Positions 1-8,105 of a stretch of 64,000 nucleotides of DNA are shown piece by piece (position 1 is the first letter of the stretch; each line of letters opens with the position of its first letter). The notes beneath the pieces were generated by a model. The model was not told the origin of the DNA. It worked only from the letters and a program-made list of their open reading frames with translations, and did no database searches. The translations under genes and the position numbers were made by a program. Source of the DNA: Arcticibacter svalbardensis MN12-7 (GTDB lineage Bacteria > Bacteroidota > Bacteroidia > Sphingobacteriales > Sphingobacteriaceae); contig NZ_AQPN01000078.1 in the NCBI RefSeq assembly GCF_000403135.1, forward strand, positions 27,980-91,979. Direction: 5' to 3'.

Positions 1-367
1 AATCGCCTACGAAACCATAGTCAATATCTTTAACGGGTCTTTTCGTCGCTTTAATCAAATTGGCATCCGCTCCGGTTAGTCCTATTGCGTTGCAGGAATA
101 GCGTTGAAGTTGTGCCACAATGTTTTTATTGATCAGTCCAGCATAAACCATCGTCACCACCCGTAACGTTTCAATATCTGTTATCCTTCTGCCATCCACC
201 AGTTTAGGCTCAATACCCATGCTATGAGAGAGGTCTGTTGCAATTTTTCCTCCTCCATGAACAAGAATCTTATACCCCTTTAGAGCAGAAAAGTCTTTCA
301 GAAAATGATGCAGGTTCTCGGAGTTGTCAATTACATTGCCCCCTATCTTGATAACATATAATTCCAT
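1..367 (-). CDS. argB: Acetylglutamate kinase, N-terminal part (cut by window edge)
   Basis: The reverse strand from 367 reads MELYVIKIGGNVIDN and continues open to the left edge, so only about the first 122 residues are present. The KIGGN motif at residues 7-11 and HGGG near residue 38 are the phosphate-binding glycine loops of amino-acid kinases. The enzyme phosphorylates N-acyl-L-glutamate (probably N-succinylglutamate in this phylum), the second step of arginine synthesis. Its start lies 8 bases after the argF' stop, so it is the last visible gene of the operon. It is truncated only by the window, not visibly broken. Confidence 0.9.
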   Translation of the reverse strand, partial: MELYVIKIGGNVIDNSENLHHFLKDFSALKGYKILVHGGGKIATDLSHSMGIEPKLVDGRRITDIETLRVVTMVYAGLINKNIVAQLQRYSCNAIGLTGADANLIKATKRPVKDIDYGFVGD

Positions 368-375
368 TAGCCGAT

Positions 376-1335
376 TTACAAAGAGGTTAAAAGGTTCTTT
401 AATACCGTTTGTGCTGCCCATAGGCGGTTTCCTGCTTCCTTGATTACCAAAGATTCAGCGCTATCCAGGATTTCTGATGAAAGTTCCAAATCTCTTCTTA
501 CCGGCAAACAATGCATTACTTTAGCCTGATTGGTTATTTTAAGGCGTTCTAAATCTAACATCCATCCCTCACCACCTGGTAAAATCTTACCATAGTCCTG
601 ATAGCTGGACCAGTTCTTCACATATATAAAGTCCGCATCTTTCAATGCTTCATCCTGATCGTAAATAATCGTTGCATTAGGCGTAAACTCTTCTGCCAGT
701 TCATATCCCCTGGGATGAGTGATGACAAAATCTATCATTCCTTCTGCTTCAGCACGACACATCCATTCGGCAAAGGAATTAGGTACAGACTGAGGCAAAG
801 GTTTAATATGAGGAGCCCAGGATAATACTACCTTAGGACGAGCCGTTTTTTTATATTCCTGAATAGTGATCAGGTCAGCAAAACTCTGAAGGGGGTGACG
901 AGTAGCACTTTCCAGACTTACCACAGGAATGTTGCTGTATTTAATAAACTTATTGAAGATGTCTTCGCTATAATCTGCTTCCCGGTCCTTTAAAGTAGGA
1001 AAAGAGCGAAGACCCATGATATCGCAATACTCACCAATCACAGCTGCAGCTTCACGGATATGCTCCACTGTAGTACCATTCATGATTACTCCATCCCTTG
1101 TTTCCAATGCCCAGCCTTCCTTATCCATATTCATCACCATCACATTCATCCCCAGGTTCATAGCCGCTTTTTGAGTACTCAAACGGGTACGTAAACTAGG
1201 ATTTAAAAAGATAAGTCCTAAAGTCTTATTCTTTCCAATATGTTGTAGTGCATAAGGATCAGTTTTTAAAGAAAGAGCTTCTTTAACAAGCTCGTCTACA
1301 TTGGGAACATCATGAACGGAAGTAAATAATTTCAT
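376..1335 (-). CDS. argF': N-succinyl-L-ornithine (or N-acetylornithine) carbamoyltransferase
   Basis: Transfers the carbamoyl group from carbamoyl phosphate to an N-acylated ornithine, giving N-acylcitrulline. At 319 residues it has the family length. Carbamoyl-phosphate residues are visible as SLRTR (47-51), the ATRHPLQS stretch (144-151) and HCLPVRR (275-281). The sequence is close to my memory of the Bacteroides fragilis succinylornithine enzyme and not to ordinary ornithine carbamoyltransferases. The residue that sets acyl preference in this family (Glu in acetylornithine enzymes, Pro90 in B. fragilis) is Val90 here, which argues for succinylornithine. It lies between argD and argB in one tight minus-strand operon. 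Confidence 0.9.
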   Translation of the reverse strand: MKLFTSVHDVPNVDELVKEALSLKTDPYALQHIGKNKTLGLIFLNPSLRTRLSTQKAAMNLGMNVMVMNMDKEGWALETRDGVIMNGTTVEHIREAAAVIGEYCDIMGLRSFPTLKDREADYSEDIFNKFIKYSNIPVVSLESATRHPLQSFADLITIQEYKKTARPKVVLSWAPHIKPLPQSVPNSFAEWMCRAEAEGMIDFVITHPRGYELAEEFTPNATIIYDQDEALKDADFIYVKNWSSYQDYGKILPGGEGWMLDLERLKITNQAKVMHCLPVRRDLELSSEILDSAESLVIKEAGNRLWAAQTVLKNLLTSL

Positions 1336-1373
1336 TTTAAAAGAGTAATTGCCTTAAGCAGCAAAATGAATAA

Positions 1374-2507
1374 TTAAGCGTTTAATACCTGGCCAAATGC
1401 ATCAAGAAATTGATCCGCATGAGCTTTAGTTAAATTCAGAGCAGGCAATAAACGGATTACATTAGGTTTAGCCTCTCCTGTAAAAATATGATGTTTAAAT
1501 AATAATTCCTTCTTCACATGAGAAAGCTCTTCAGGAAGATCAATGCCGATCATTAATCCCCGGCCTCTTACTTCTCTTACCTGCTTGAACTTATTTAATT
1601 CTTCGGTAAGGTATGCCCCTATTGAAGCGGCGTTTCCCATCAGATGATCCTGCTCAATAACTTCCAGAACAGATAGCGCTGCAGCACAGGCCAAATGATT
1701 ACCACCAAAAGTAGTACCCAGCATGCCATGCCATGGTTTAAACTTAGGCGCAATAGAAATACCCGCAACCGGAAAACCATTGCCCATACCTTTAGCCATC
1801 GTATATACATCAGCATTTACTCCTGCATAATCATGAGAATAGAATTTACCTGAACGGCCATAACCACACTGTACGGAATCAGCAACATATACCGCATTGT
1901 ACTGATCACATAAAGAACGGATTAATTGCAAAAATTCATTGGTGGCAGGTCTGATCCCTCCAACGCCCTGAATACCTTCTATTAAGACGGCACAGATTTC
2001 GTTTCCATAGGTAGTAAAAGCATCCTGCAATGCTTCCAAGTCGTTATGTGGCAAAAACACCACATGATCGGTTTCGTTCACAGGTGCAATGATCTTCGGA
2101 TTATCTGTACAGGATACAGCTAGTGAAGTCCGCCCATGAAAAGCTCCTTTAAATGCAATAACCTTTTTTCTTCCATTATAAAACGAAGCCAGCTTTAGCG
2201 CATTCTCATTTGCTTCCGCTCCTGAATTACATAAAAAAAGTTGATAATCAACCTTTCCAGAAACATGACCAAGCTTTTCTGCTAATTCTTCCTGTCCTCT
2301 GATACGAATAGAGTTGGAATAAAAGCCAATTTTATTCAGCTGATCGGTAAGTCGTTCTACGTAATGCGGATGCGTGTGACCAATTGATATAACCGCATGA
2401 CCACCGTAAAGGTCAAGGTACTCTTGCCCATTATTATCCCATACCAGGCTTCCTTTGCCTTTTACAATTTCAATAGGGTTTAATGGATATACGTCGAATA
2501 ATTTCAT
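1374..2507 (-). CDS. argD: Acylornithine aminotransferase (PLP, class III)
   Basis: Converts N-acylglutamate semialdehyde to N-acylornithine with glutamate as amino donor. The 377-residue protein has the class III aminotransferase marks: NSGAEANE (94-101) for cofactor phosphate contact, ADSVQCGYGR (209-218) with the Asp that pairs with the pyridine nitrogen, and Lys239 in MAKGMGNGFP as the Schiff-base lysine. It follows argC with 10 bases between them and precedes argF', which fixes its role in arginine synthesis. The substrate is probably succinylated, given the neighbouring carbamoyltransferase; this is inference. Confidence 0.92.
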   Translation of the reverse strand: MKLFDVYPLNPIEIVKGKGSLVWDNNGQEYLDLYGGHAVISIGHTHPHYVERLTDQLNKIGFYSNSIRIRGQEELAEKLGHVSGKVDYQLFLCNSGAEANENALKLASFYNGRKKVIAFKGAFHGRTSLAVSCTDNPKIIAPVNETDHVVFLPHNDLEALQDAFTTYGNEICAVLIEGIQGVGGIRPATNEFLQLIRSLCDQYNAVYVADSVQCGYGRSGKFYSHDYAGVNADVYTMAKGMGNGFPVAGISIAPKFKPWHGMLGTTFGGNHLACAAALSVLEVIEQDHLMGNAASIGAYLTEELNKFKQVREVRGRGLMIGIDLPEELSHVKKELLFKHHIFTGEAKPNVIRLLPALNLTKAHADQFLDAFGQVLNA

Positions 2508-2517
2508 CTCTCAATAT

Positions 2518-3504
2518 TTAAAAAGCTGCTGCTTTTAACTTTAATCCGGCCTGTTCATCCAGTCCGAAAATAAGATTCATGTTTTGAACCGCCTGTCCTG
2601 ATGCTCCTTTTAACAGATTATCAATAATACTCACAATCAATAACTTGTCGCCATGTTTCTCTACATACAGGAAACATTTATTGGTATTGACTACTTGCTT
2701 CAAATCAATATTCTTTTTCAACAAATGTGTAAAGGGATGCTCTTTGTAGTACGACTCAAAAAGGTTTACTGCCTCTTCTTGTGTTAAAGAACACTTGGTA
2801 TATACAGATGCGATGATCCCTCTTGGAAAGTCACCCCGATAAGGAATAAAGTTAAGTTGATCTTTGTTTAGTGATGACCCTGCCTGTTGAAGCGATTGCG
2901 TAATTTCATTTAAATGCTGATGTTCGAATGCTTTATAAACGGAAGCATTATTGTTCCTCCAGCTGAAATGGGTAGTCTGACTTAAACTCTGACCCGCACC
3001 TGTAGACCCTGTAGTAGCTGAAATATGCACCTCATCGGTCAACACACCTGCAGCAGCTAAAGGCAGTAAAGCCAGCTGAATACAAGTAGCAAAACATCCC
3101 GGATTAGCAATATGTTGTGCCTTTTTAATAGCATCACGTTGCAGTTCAGGGAGTCCGTAAACGAATTCACTTCCTTTATAAGTTGCATTGTTGCTCAACC
3201 TGAAATCCTGACTTAAGTCAATTAAATGAATATTACTGTGTATCTCATGGCTCTCCAGAAACTTCCTTGCATCACCATGACCTACACATAGAAAAAGAAC
3301 ATCAATTTCTTGTGTGAGCTCCTGAGTAAACACCAGGTCAGTATCGCCTGTAAGATCAGTATGCACATCCGAAATAAGGTTCCCAGCATTACTGTTGCTA
3401 TGTACGAAAGTGATTTCCACTTGGGGGTGATTGACCAGTAAACGGAGAAGTTCTCCCCCTGTATAGCCGGCACCACCGACAATTCCGGCTTTAATTTTCT
3501 TCAT
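2518..3504 (-). CDS. argC: N-acyl-gamma-glutamyl-phosphate reductase
   Basis: NADPH-dependent reductase making N-acylglutamate 5-semialdehyde. The N-terminus carries the dinucleotide-binding loop GGAGYTGGEL (10-19), and the catalytic cysteine is Cys137 in NPGCFAT. Its 328 residues fit the family. It sits between argG (22 bases upstream) and argD (10 bases downstream) on the same strand, so it is cotranscribed. Nothing looks broken. Confidence 0.93.
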   Translation of the reverse strand: MKKIKAGIVGGAGYTGGELLRLLVNHPQVEITFVHSNSNAGNLISDVHTDLTGDTDLVFTQELTQEIDVLFLCVGHGDARKFLESHEIHSNIHLIDLSQDFRLSNNATYKGSEFVYGLPELQRDAIKKAQHIANPGCFATCIQLALLPLAAAGVLTDEVHISATTGSTGAGQSLSQTTHFSWRNNNASVYKAFEHQHLNEITQSLQQAGSSLNKDQLNFIPYRGDFPRGIIASVYTKCSLTQEEAVNLFESYYKEHPFTHLLKKNIDLKQVVNTNKCFLYVEKHGDKLLIVSIIDNLLKGASGQAVQNMNLIFGLDEQAGLKLKAAAF

Positions 3505-3526
3505 TCTTCTATCTTAAGCCTGTCAA

Positions 3527-4723
3527 TCAGGAATTGGAGGCATTTACTTTATGCCAGATCGATACCTGGTTACCAAATATTTTAGAAAATCCCTTTACGT
3601 CATCTCCGGTATAACCTTCATTCATTTCACCATAACTACCGAACTTACTGCTCATTAAATCATTATCTGATTCAATTCCCAGCACAACAAAGCGGTAAGG
3701 CAATAATTGAATAAATACTTTTCCGTTAACCGTCTTTTGTGAGTTGCTCAGGTAAGCTTCAATATCACGCATAACAGGGTCATGAAACTGACCTTCATGC
3801 ATCCAGTTGCCATAAAACATCGACAACTGATCTTTCCAGCTTAACTGCCACTTGGTTAAAGTATGTTTTTCCAGAGCATGATGCGCTTTGATAATGACCA
3901 TTGGGGCAGCGGCTTCAAAACCAACACGTCCTTTAATTCCAATAATGGTATCTCCTACGTGTATATCACGACCTATTCCAAATGGAGCCGCAATAACCTG
4001 TAAAGCCTGAATAGCCTGCACCGGATGATCGTAATGTACGCCATTGACAGATGTAAGCTCACCCTTAATAAATTCCAGCTCCAGGTTCTCTGCATCTGTT
4101 TTAGTAACCTGAGTAGGCCATGCTTCTTCAGGCAACATGCCGTTTGATGTCAAGGTTTCTTTACCCCCAACAGATGTTCCCCAAATCCCTTTATTAATTG
4201 AATATTTAGCCTTTTCCGCATTGATCTCTACACCATGACGATGCAAATACTCAATCTCCTCATCACGGCTTAACTTCAAGTCACGAATCGGTGTAATAAT
4301 ACCCACTCCAGGAATCAGGATATTGAAGATCATATCAAAACGAACCTGATCATTACCTGCACCTGTACTTCCGTGAGCAACAAAGTCTGCATGAACATCT
4401 TTCGCATAATTTGCTATAGCAGTGGCCTGCGTAACCCTTTCAGCACTTACAGAAAGTGGATAGGTGTTATTTTTCAATACATTACCATAAATTAAATAGC
4501 GCAATGAACTGTTATAATAGCCTTCAACTGCATCTACTGCATGGTGAGAAGTCACACCTAGAGCATAAGCCTTTTTTTCAATCAGATCCAGTTCTTCCTT
4601 GTTAAAACCTCCGGTATTTACAATAACCGAATGTACTTCAAGGTCAAGATCGCGGGATAAATAAATAGCACAGTATGAAGTATCTAATCCACCACTAAAG
4701 GCTAAAACAACTTTCTTTTTCAT
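3527..4723 (-). CDS. argG: Argininosuccinate synthase
   Basis: ATP-dependent joining of citrulline and aspartate. The PP-loop nucleotide motif AFSGGLDTSY is at residues 8-17, and the 398-residue length is typical. It is the second gene of the operon, 47 bases after the GNAT acyltransferase stop, as in many Bacteroidota. The final enzyme, argininosuccinate lyase, and the deacylase/desuccinylase are not seen in the window and would be expected beyond the left edge. Confidence 0.95.
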   Translation of the reverse strand: MKKKVVLAFSGGLDTSYCAIYLSRDLDLEVHSVIVNTGGFNKEELDLIEKKAYALGVTSHHAVDAVEGYYNSSLRYLIYGNVLKNNTYPLSVSAERVTQATAIANYAKDVHADFVAHGSTGAGNDQVRFDMIFNILIPGVGIITPIRDLKLSRDEEIEYLHRHGVEINAEKAKYSINKGIWGTSVGGKETLTSNGMLPEEAWPTQVTKTDAENLELEFIKGELTSVNGVHYDHPVQAIQALQVIAAPFGIGRDIHVGDTIIGIKGRVGFEAAAPMVIIKAHHALEKHTLTKWQLSWKDQLSMFYGNWMHEGQFHDPVMRDIEAYLSNSQKTVNGKVFIQLLPYRFVVLGIESDNDLMSSKFGSYGEMNEGYTGDDVKGFSKIFGNQVSIWHKVNASNS

Positions 4724-4770
4724 TTCAGTAATTTATATGATCATGATGTCTGCAACTGACACCCAATACG

Positions 4771-5454
4771 TTAAGAATGAAGAACAGCGGTATACAGCAT
4801 CTTTGCCGATCCCTTTAGTTTTTCTTCTATACGTTCAAATAACGACGACTTGCGCGTTACCTTATTTAGCTTTTCGTCTTGCAACCTTTGCTTTTCTTCA
4901 AGCTCTTTCATTTTTTCCACAGGATCATAAAGCATTGCTGTACACAGACAATTCTTTCTTTCCTTCATGGTTAGAATATCAAAATTCACACAACTCTTGC
5001 AGCCACTCCAAAATTTCTCATCTTGTGTAAGTTCGGAATAAGTTACCGGTTCATACCCAAGTTCTGAGTTAATTTTCATTACAGCAAGACCGGTAGTTAA
5101 ACCGAAGATCTTAGAGTCAGGGTATTTTTCCCTTGAAAGTTTAAATATTCTATTCTTTATGGCTTTAGCTAGGCCACATTTACGGTAAGGGGGATTGACA
5201 ATCAAACCTGAGTTGGCCACAAATCCTTCATGTCCCCAAGTTTCGATATAACAAAACCCAGCCCATGTACCATCCTGATGAATCGCGATGACAGCTTTTC
5301 CTTCACGCATTTTATTGGCCACGTATTCGGGACTTCTACGTGCTATTCCGGTTCCACGAGCTTTCGCGGATTCTGCCATTTCATCACATATCTGTTCGGC
5401 ATAACTGGTATGCAATTCAGAAGCTACTATTACAGAGAAATCTTTTTCGTTCAT
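4771..5454 (-). CDS. GNAT-family acyltransferase heading the arginine operon
   Basis: A 227-residue GNAT protein. The acyl-CoA loop is visible as RKCGLAKA (91-98) after the beta-strand VANSGLIV. A feature not general to GNATs is a cysteine set, Cys152/Cys155 (CKSC) and Cys169/Cys171 (CLC), which could bind a metal. The C-terminus is a charged helix rich in Glu and Lys. As first gene of the operon it is a good candidate for the missing first step, N-acylation of glutamate; no argA or argJ is visible nearby. That role is inference from position. It could instead modify another substrate, since GNAT folds do not reveal it. Confidence 0.75.
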   Translation of the reverse strand: MNEKDFSVIVASELHTSYAEQICDEMAESAKARGTGIARRSPEYVANKMREGKAVIAIHQDGTWAGFCYIETWGHEGFVANSGLIVNPPYRKCGLAKAIKNRIFKLSREKYPDSKIFGLTTGLAVMKINSELGYEPVTYSELTQDEKFWSGCKSCVNFDILTMKERKNCLCTAMLYDPVEKMKELEEKQRLQDEKLNKVTRKSSLFERIEEKLKGSAKMLYTAVLHS

Positions 5455-5752
5455 TTTATGAAAATCCGCTCTTCACGGATGAAGACTATGACGTCTTTAG
5501 TTTTTCAGAAAAATTGTTAATTGAATTCTGCGGGAAGCAGAATCTAGAGAGGGGGAATTCATTATAGTTTTCAAACCCTTGGCATAAAGGGTCGTCGGTG
5601 TCTGAACACCAACTTTGCATTGATATTCTTTTCACCTATCACAACAGTAACATGCCCAATCATAGCTGGGGATGCCGTAGTAATGTTAAAAAGAGACTTG
5701 TTCATTTCGATATGACTTACTTGGTAAAACTTATTAATACCATACAAAATTA
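5455..5752 (-). promoter_or_regulatory. Leader region of the arginine operon with promoter box and hairpins
   Basis: On the reverse strand 5745-5752 reads TAATTTTG, a full match to the Bacteroidota -7 consensus TAnnTTTG. Downstream are small hairpins: GGTGT/ACACC at 5597-5610, ACCCTT/AAGGGT at 5575-5592 across the end of the Arg-rich ORF, and ATTCTGC/GCAGAAT at 5525-5543, followed after about ten bases by a run of five U in the RNA. The GCAGAA arm could also pair with the downstream TTTCTG. This could be an attenuator, but no textbook terminator is present. The interval between ssb and the GNAT gene holds nothing else I can identify. Confidence 0.4.
5571..5705 (-). CDS. Short ORF with Arg-rich end, possible arginine leader peptide
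   Basis: A 44-codon ORF starting MNKSLFNITT and ending FRHRRPFMPRV: four of the last ten residues are arginine (AGA, CGA, CGA, AGG). It begins about 40 bases after a good -7 box (5745-5752) and ends 117 bases before the GNAT-argG operon. This layout resembles a transcription-attenuation leader, as known for the Bacteroidota trp leader. It is longer than most leader peptides, and a longer in-frame version could start at 5816 but would begin upstream of the promoter box. I recognise no family. The call is inference from position and codons. Confidence 0.4.
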   Translation of the reverse strand: MNKSLFNITTASPAMIGHVTVVIGEKNINAKLVFRHRRPFMPRV

Positions 5753-5884
5753 TTGATTTTAATTTTAGTATCATATAATCATTCGTGTTTTTATTCATCT
5801 GCAAGTCAATAAACAACGAAATGTGGGATCAAGAAATTGAACACAAAGGGCAGATTATCATATTTCTACCCTTTATGCTTGCTT

Positions 5885-6322
5885 TTAGAAGGGTAAATCA
5901 TCCGAAGTATCAGGAGCGAAATCTACTGCTGGTTCCTGGTGATTAGAGGTGTTCTTCTCATCAGTACTATTAGATTGTTCATCTCCAGAGCTACTCTTTT
6001 TGCCCAACATGGTAAAATTATCGGCTACAACTTCTGTCTGATAACGCTTAACTCCATTCTTATCATCATAAGAGCGGGTTCTAAGTTTACCTTCCACATA
6101 AATCAATTCACCCTTCTTCAGGTATTTTTCTGCTACATCTGCTAAACCCCTCCAAACTACAATATTATGCCATTCGGTTTGTTCAACTTTCTTGCCATCT
6201 CTCGTATAATTTTCCGAGGTCGCTAAGGTAAAACTAGCCACACTTGTCCCATTTTCTAAATGCCGGACCTCAGGATCTTTACCCAGATGTCCAACCAATA
6301 TTACTTTATTTACTCCCGCCAT
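5885..6322 (-). CDS. ssb: Single-stranded DNA-binding protein
   Basis: A 145-residue SSB with the OB-fold start MAGVNKVILVGHLGKDPE and a Gly/acid-rich tail closing in DDLPF, the partner-docking tip of bacterial SSBs. It protects single-stranded DNA in replication and repair and recruits partners through that tip. It follows mutY on the same strand with 23 bases between, and this mutY-ssb order is common in Bacteroidota. The start is the ATG at the beginning of the OB-fold. Confidence 0.95.
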   Translation of the reverse strand: MAGVNKVILVGHLGKDPEVRHLENGTSVASFTLATSENYTRDGKKVEQTEWHNIVVWRGLADVAEKYLKKGELIYVEGKLRTRSYDDKNGVKRYQTEVVADNFTMLGKKSSSGDEQSNSTDEKNTSNHQEPAVDFAPDTSDDLPF

Positions 6323-6345
6323 AATTTAATTTTTTATTAGTCGCG

Positions 6346-7395
6346 TCAATGTACTAAGTTTCTTAGAAAGGAGAAAATTATTTTTGGTTGAGCCATCTTT
6401 TCCAAATCATCAAAACGGATATACGACCAGTTTACTTTCTGCGCTAGTGTTAAGTTAAAATCTTGAATGACAATAAATTGAGCATATATAGTTTGATGGC
6501 TCAAGAGATGTTTTGCCGAGCGATATACCGATTCTGGCCTAACATTCGCACCAAAGATTTCTACAAATTCGGGCAAGGCTAAAACAGCAGGAGCATCAAG
6601 AGCAGTATCCGTTTCAAACAAAGGAAAATCGTATAGATTCTCCCAGATATCCTTAGGTCCCCTTTTATTCATCAGCACCGCGTTATCCTTCAAAACAACC
6701 ACATAATTGAAATACCTCGAGCGGGAACTGCCACCTTTCTTTTTTACAGGAAGATTTCCAATTTCGCCCTGTTTCAAGGCATAACAATCCTGGTTAAGCG
6801 GACAAATTACACAATCAGGAGATTTAGGTTTACACACAAGAGCACCAAATTCCATCATCGCCTGGTTGCTTAACCCAGGTTGCTCTTTATTCATGACCTC
6901 ATTGGCCAGTTGAGTAAATATTTTCTTACCCTGGGAACTATTAATCACCTCTTTAATGCCAAAATAACGAGAAAGGAGTCTAAAAACGTTTCCATCAACA
7001 ACCGCTCTGGGCTCATTGACAGAAAAAGACGATATGGCAGCAGCCGTATATTCTCCAATGCCCTTCAATTGAATCAAATCATCATACCTGGTTGGGAAAA
7101 GCCCCCCATGATTTTCCATCACAAGCTGTGCCGTAGCATGCATATTTCTTCCTCTGGAATAATAACCAAGTCCCTGCCAAAGATTCAAAATATCATTTTC
7201 TGCAGCACCAGCAAAATCAGCAACCGCAGGATATTTCTCCTGAAAACGATTAAAATAAGGCATACCCTGCTCTACACGGGTTTGCTGAAGGATGATTTCA
7301 GAGAGCCAAATCACGTAAGGATCACTGGTATTTCGCCATGGAAGATCACGTTTATTCTGCTGATACCACCCCATTATTTCATCAATAAACTGCAT
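6346..7395 (-). CDS. mutY: A/G-specific adenine glycosylase
   Basis: Removes adenine mispaired with 8-oxoguanine. From the chosen start the protein is 349 residues. It shows EIILQQTRVEQ with the catalytic Glu, the helix-hairpin-helix LKGIGEYTAAAI, VVDGNV with the catalytic Asp, the four-cysteine iron-sulfur loop spaced C-x6-C-x2-C-x5-C, and a C-terminal NUDIX-like domain. An upstream in-frame ATG at 7455 would add 20 residues not expected in the family. The start at 7395 (MQFIDEIMGW) lies 4 bases after a TTTG box, so the mRNA may be nearly leaderless. Confidence 0.93.
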   Translation of the reverse strand: MQFIDEIMGWYQQNKRDLPWRNTSDPYVIWLSEIILQQTRVEQGMPYFNRFQEKYPAVADFAGAAENDILNLWQGLGYYSRGRNMHATAQLVMENHGGLFPTRYDDLIQLKGIGEYTAAAISSFSVNEPRAVVDGNVFRLLSRYFGIKEVINSSQGKKIFTQLANEVMNKEQPGLSNQAMMEFGALVCKPKSPDCVICPLNQDCYALKQGEIGNLPVKKKGGSSRSRYFNYVVVLKDNAVLMNKRGPKDIWENLYDFPLFETDTALDAPAVLALPEFVEIFGANVRPESVYRSAKHLLSHQTIYAQFIVIQDFNLTLAQKVNWSYIRFDDLEKMAQPKIIFSFLRNLVH

Positions 7396-7705
7396 TATGC
7401 AAAGGTGATAAAAAGTATCAAAATTTAAATGAGACATCAGGAATCTGACGTCCAATCAATCAAAATTGGAAATTTGCCACCGACATGAGCAGGATATTCA
7501 GGTGTTTGAAAGAAATAACAATAAAAATACAAATATCACATTTGCAGCAATATAAAGTGCTCAAAAGTGCACAGAACACAGATATACAGACTATTTAACC
7601 TAAATTAGCAAAATAAAAACACGATTTATTCGTGGTATGTATCTGGCATTTTAGAAGTTAAAAGAAAAATAAATGTTTTTATTTTATGATTACGAATTAA
7701 ACTAA

Positions 7706-7713
7706 TACTTTTG
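7706..7713 (+). promoter_or_regulatory. Promoter -7 box for the HU gene
   Basis: TACTTTTG matches TAnnTTTG exactly and lies 49 bases before the HU start, with T-rich sequence about 25-30 bases upstream where the -33 element would sit. The rest of 7396-7762 is AT-rich and shows no gene or repeat that I can support. Confidence 0.6.
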
Positions 7714-7762
7714 CAACCCCAAAACAATTAAGAGTTTACGTAAAAAGTTAACATAATAAGAT

Positions 7763-8095
7763 ATGACTAAAGCAGAAATTATCGCAGAGATATCCACCAA
7801 AACCGGAATCGAAAAGCTAGATGTGCAGGAAGCGGTAGAAGCATTTTTTAAAGTAATTAAAAACTCTATGGTAAATGGAGAAAATGTGTATGTACGAGGC
7901 TTTGGGAGCTTTGTTGTGAAAAAAAGAGCAACAAAGACAGCGCGTAACATTTCAAAGAACACAGCCATCATTATTCCTGAGCATTATGTACCAAGCTTCA
8001 AACCAGCAAAAGTATTTGTTGAAAAAGTAAAAAACGGTAATGTAACCAAACTTGCAGCAGCAGCTGAAGAAGCAAAATCAGCAGCAGAAGCATAA
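7763..8095 (+). CDS. HU/IHF-family DNA-binding protein
   Basis: A 110-residue nucleoid protein. The N-terminal helices MTKAEIIAEISTKTGIEK and the RGFGSFVVKKR beta-arm entry are typical of HU/IHF. The arm then runs through ARNISKNTAIIIPEHYVPSFKPAK, so the region is complete. An Ala/Glu-rich tail of about 18 residues extends past the usual 90-residue HU. It bends and compacts DNA. It is first in a plus-strand run with a TPR gene 10 bases downstream. Confidence 0.93.
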   Translation: MTKAEIIAEISTKTGIEKLDVQEAVEAFFKVIKNSMVNGENVYVRGFGSFVVKKRATKTARNISKNTAIIIPEHYVPSFKPAKVFVEKVKNGNVTKLAAAAEEAKSAAEA

Positions 8096-8105
8096 TTTCT
8101 GAAGA

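Noticed and set aside
5571..5816. 81-codon extended version of the Arg-rich ORF
   Set aside because: Its first half lies upstream of and across the promoter box and looks like non-coding AT-rich DNA; the 44-codon version fits the promoter better.
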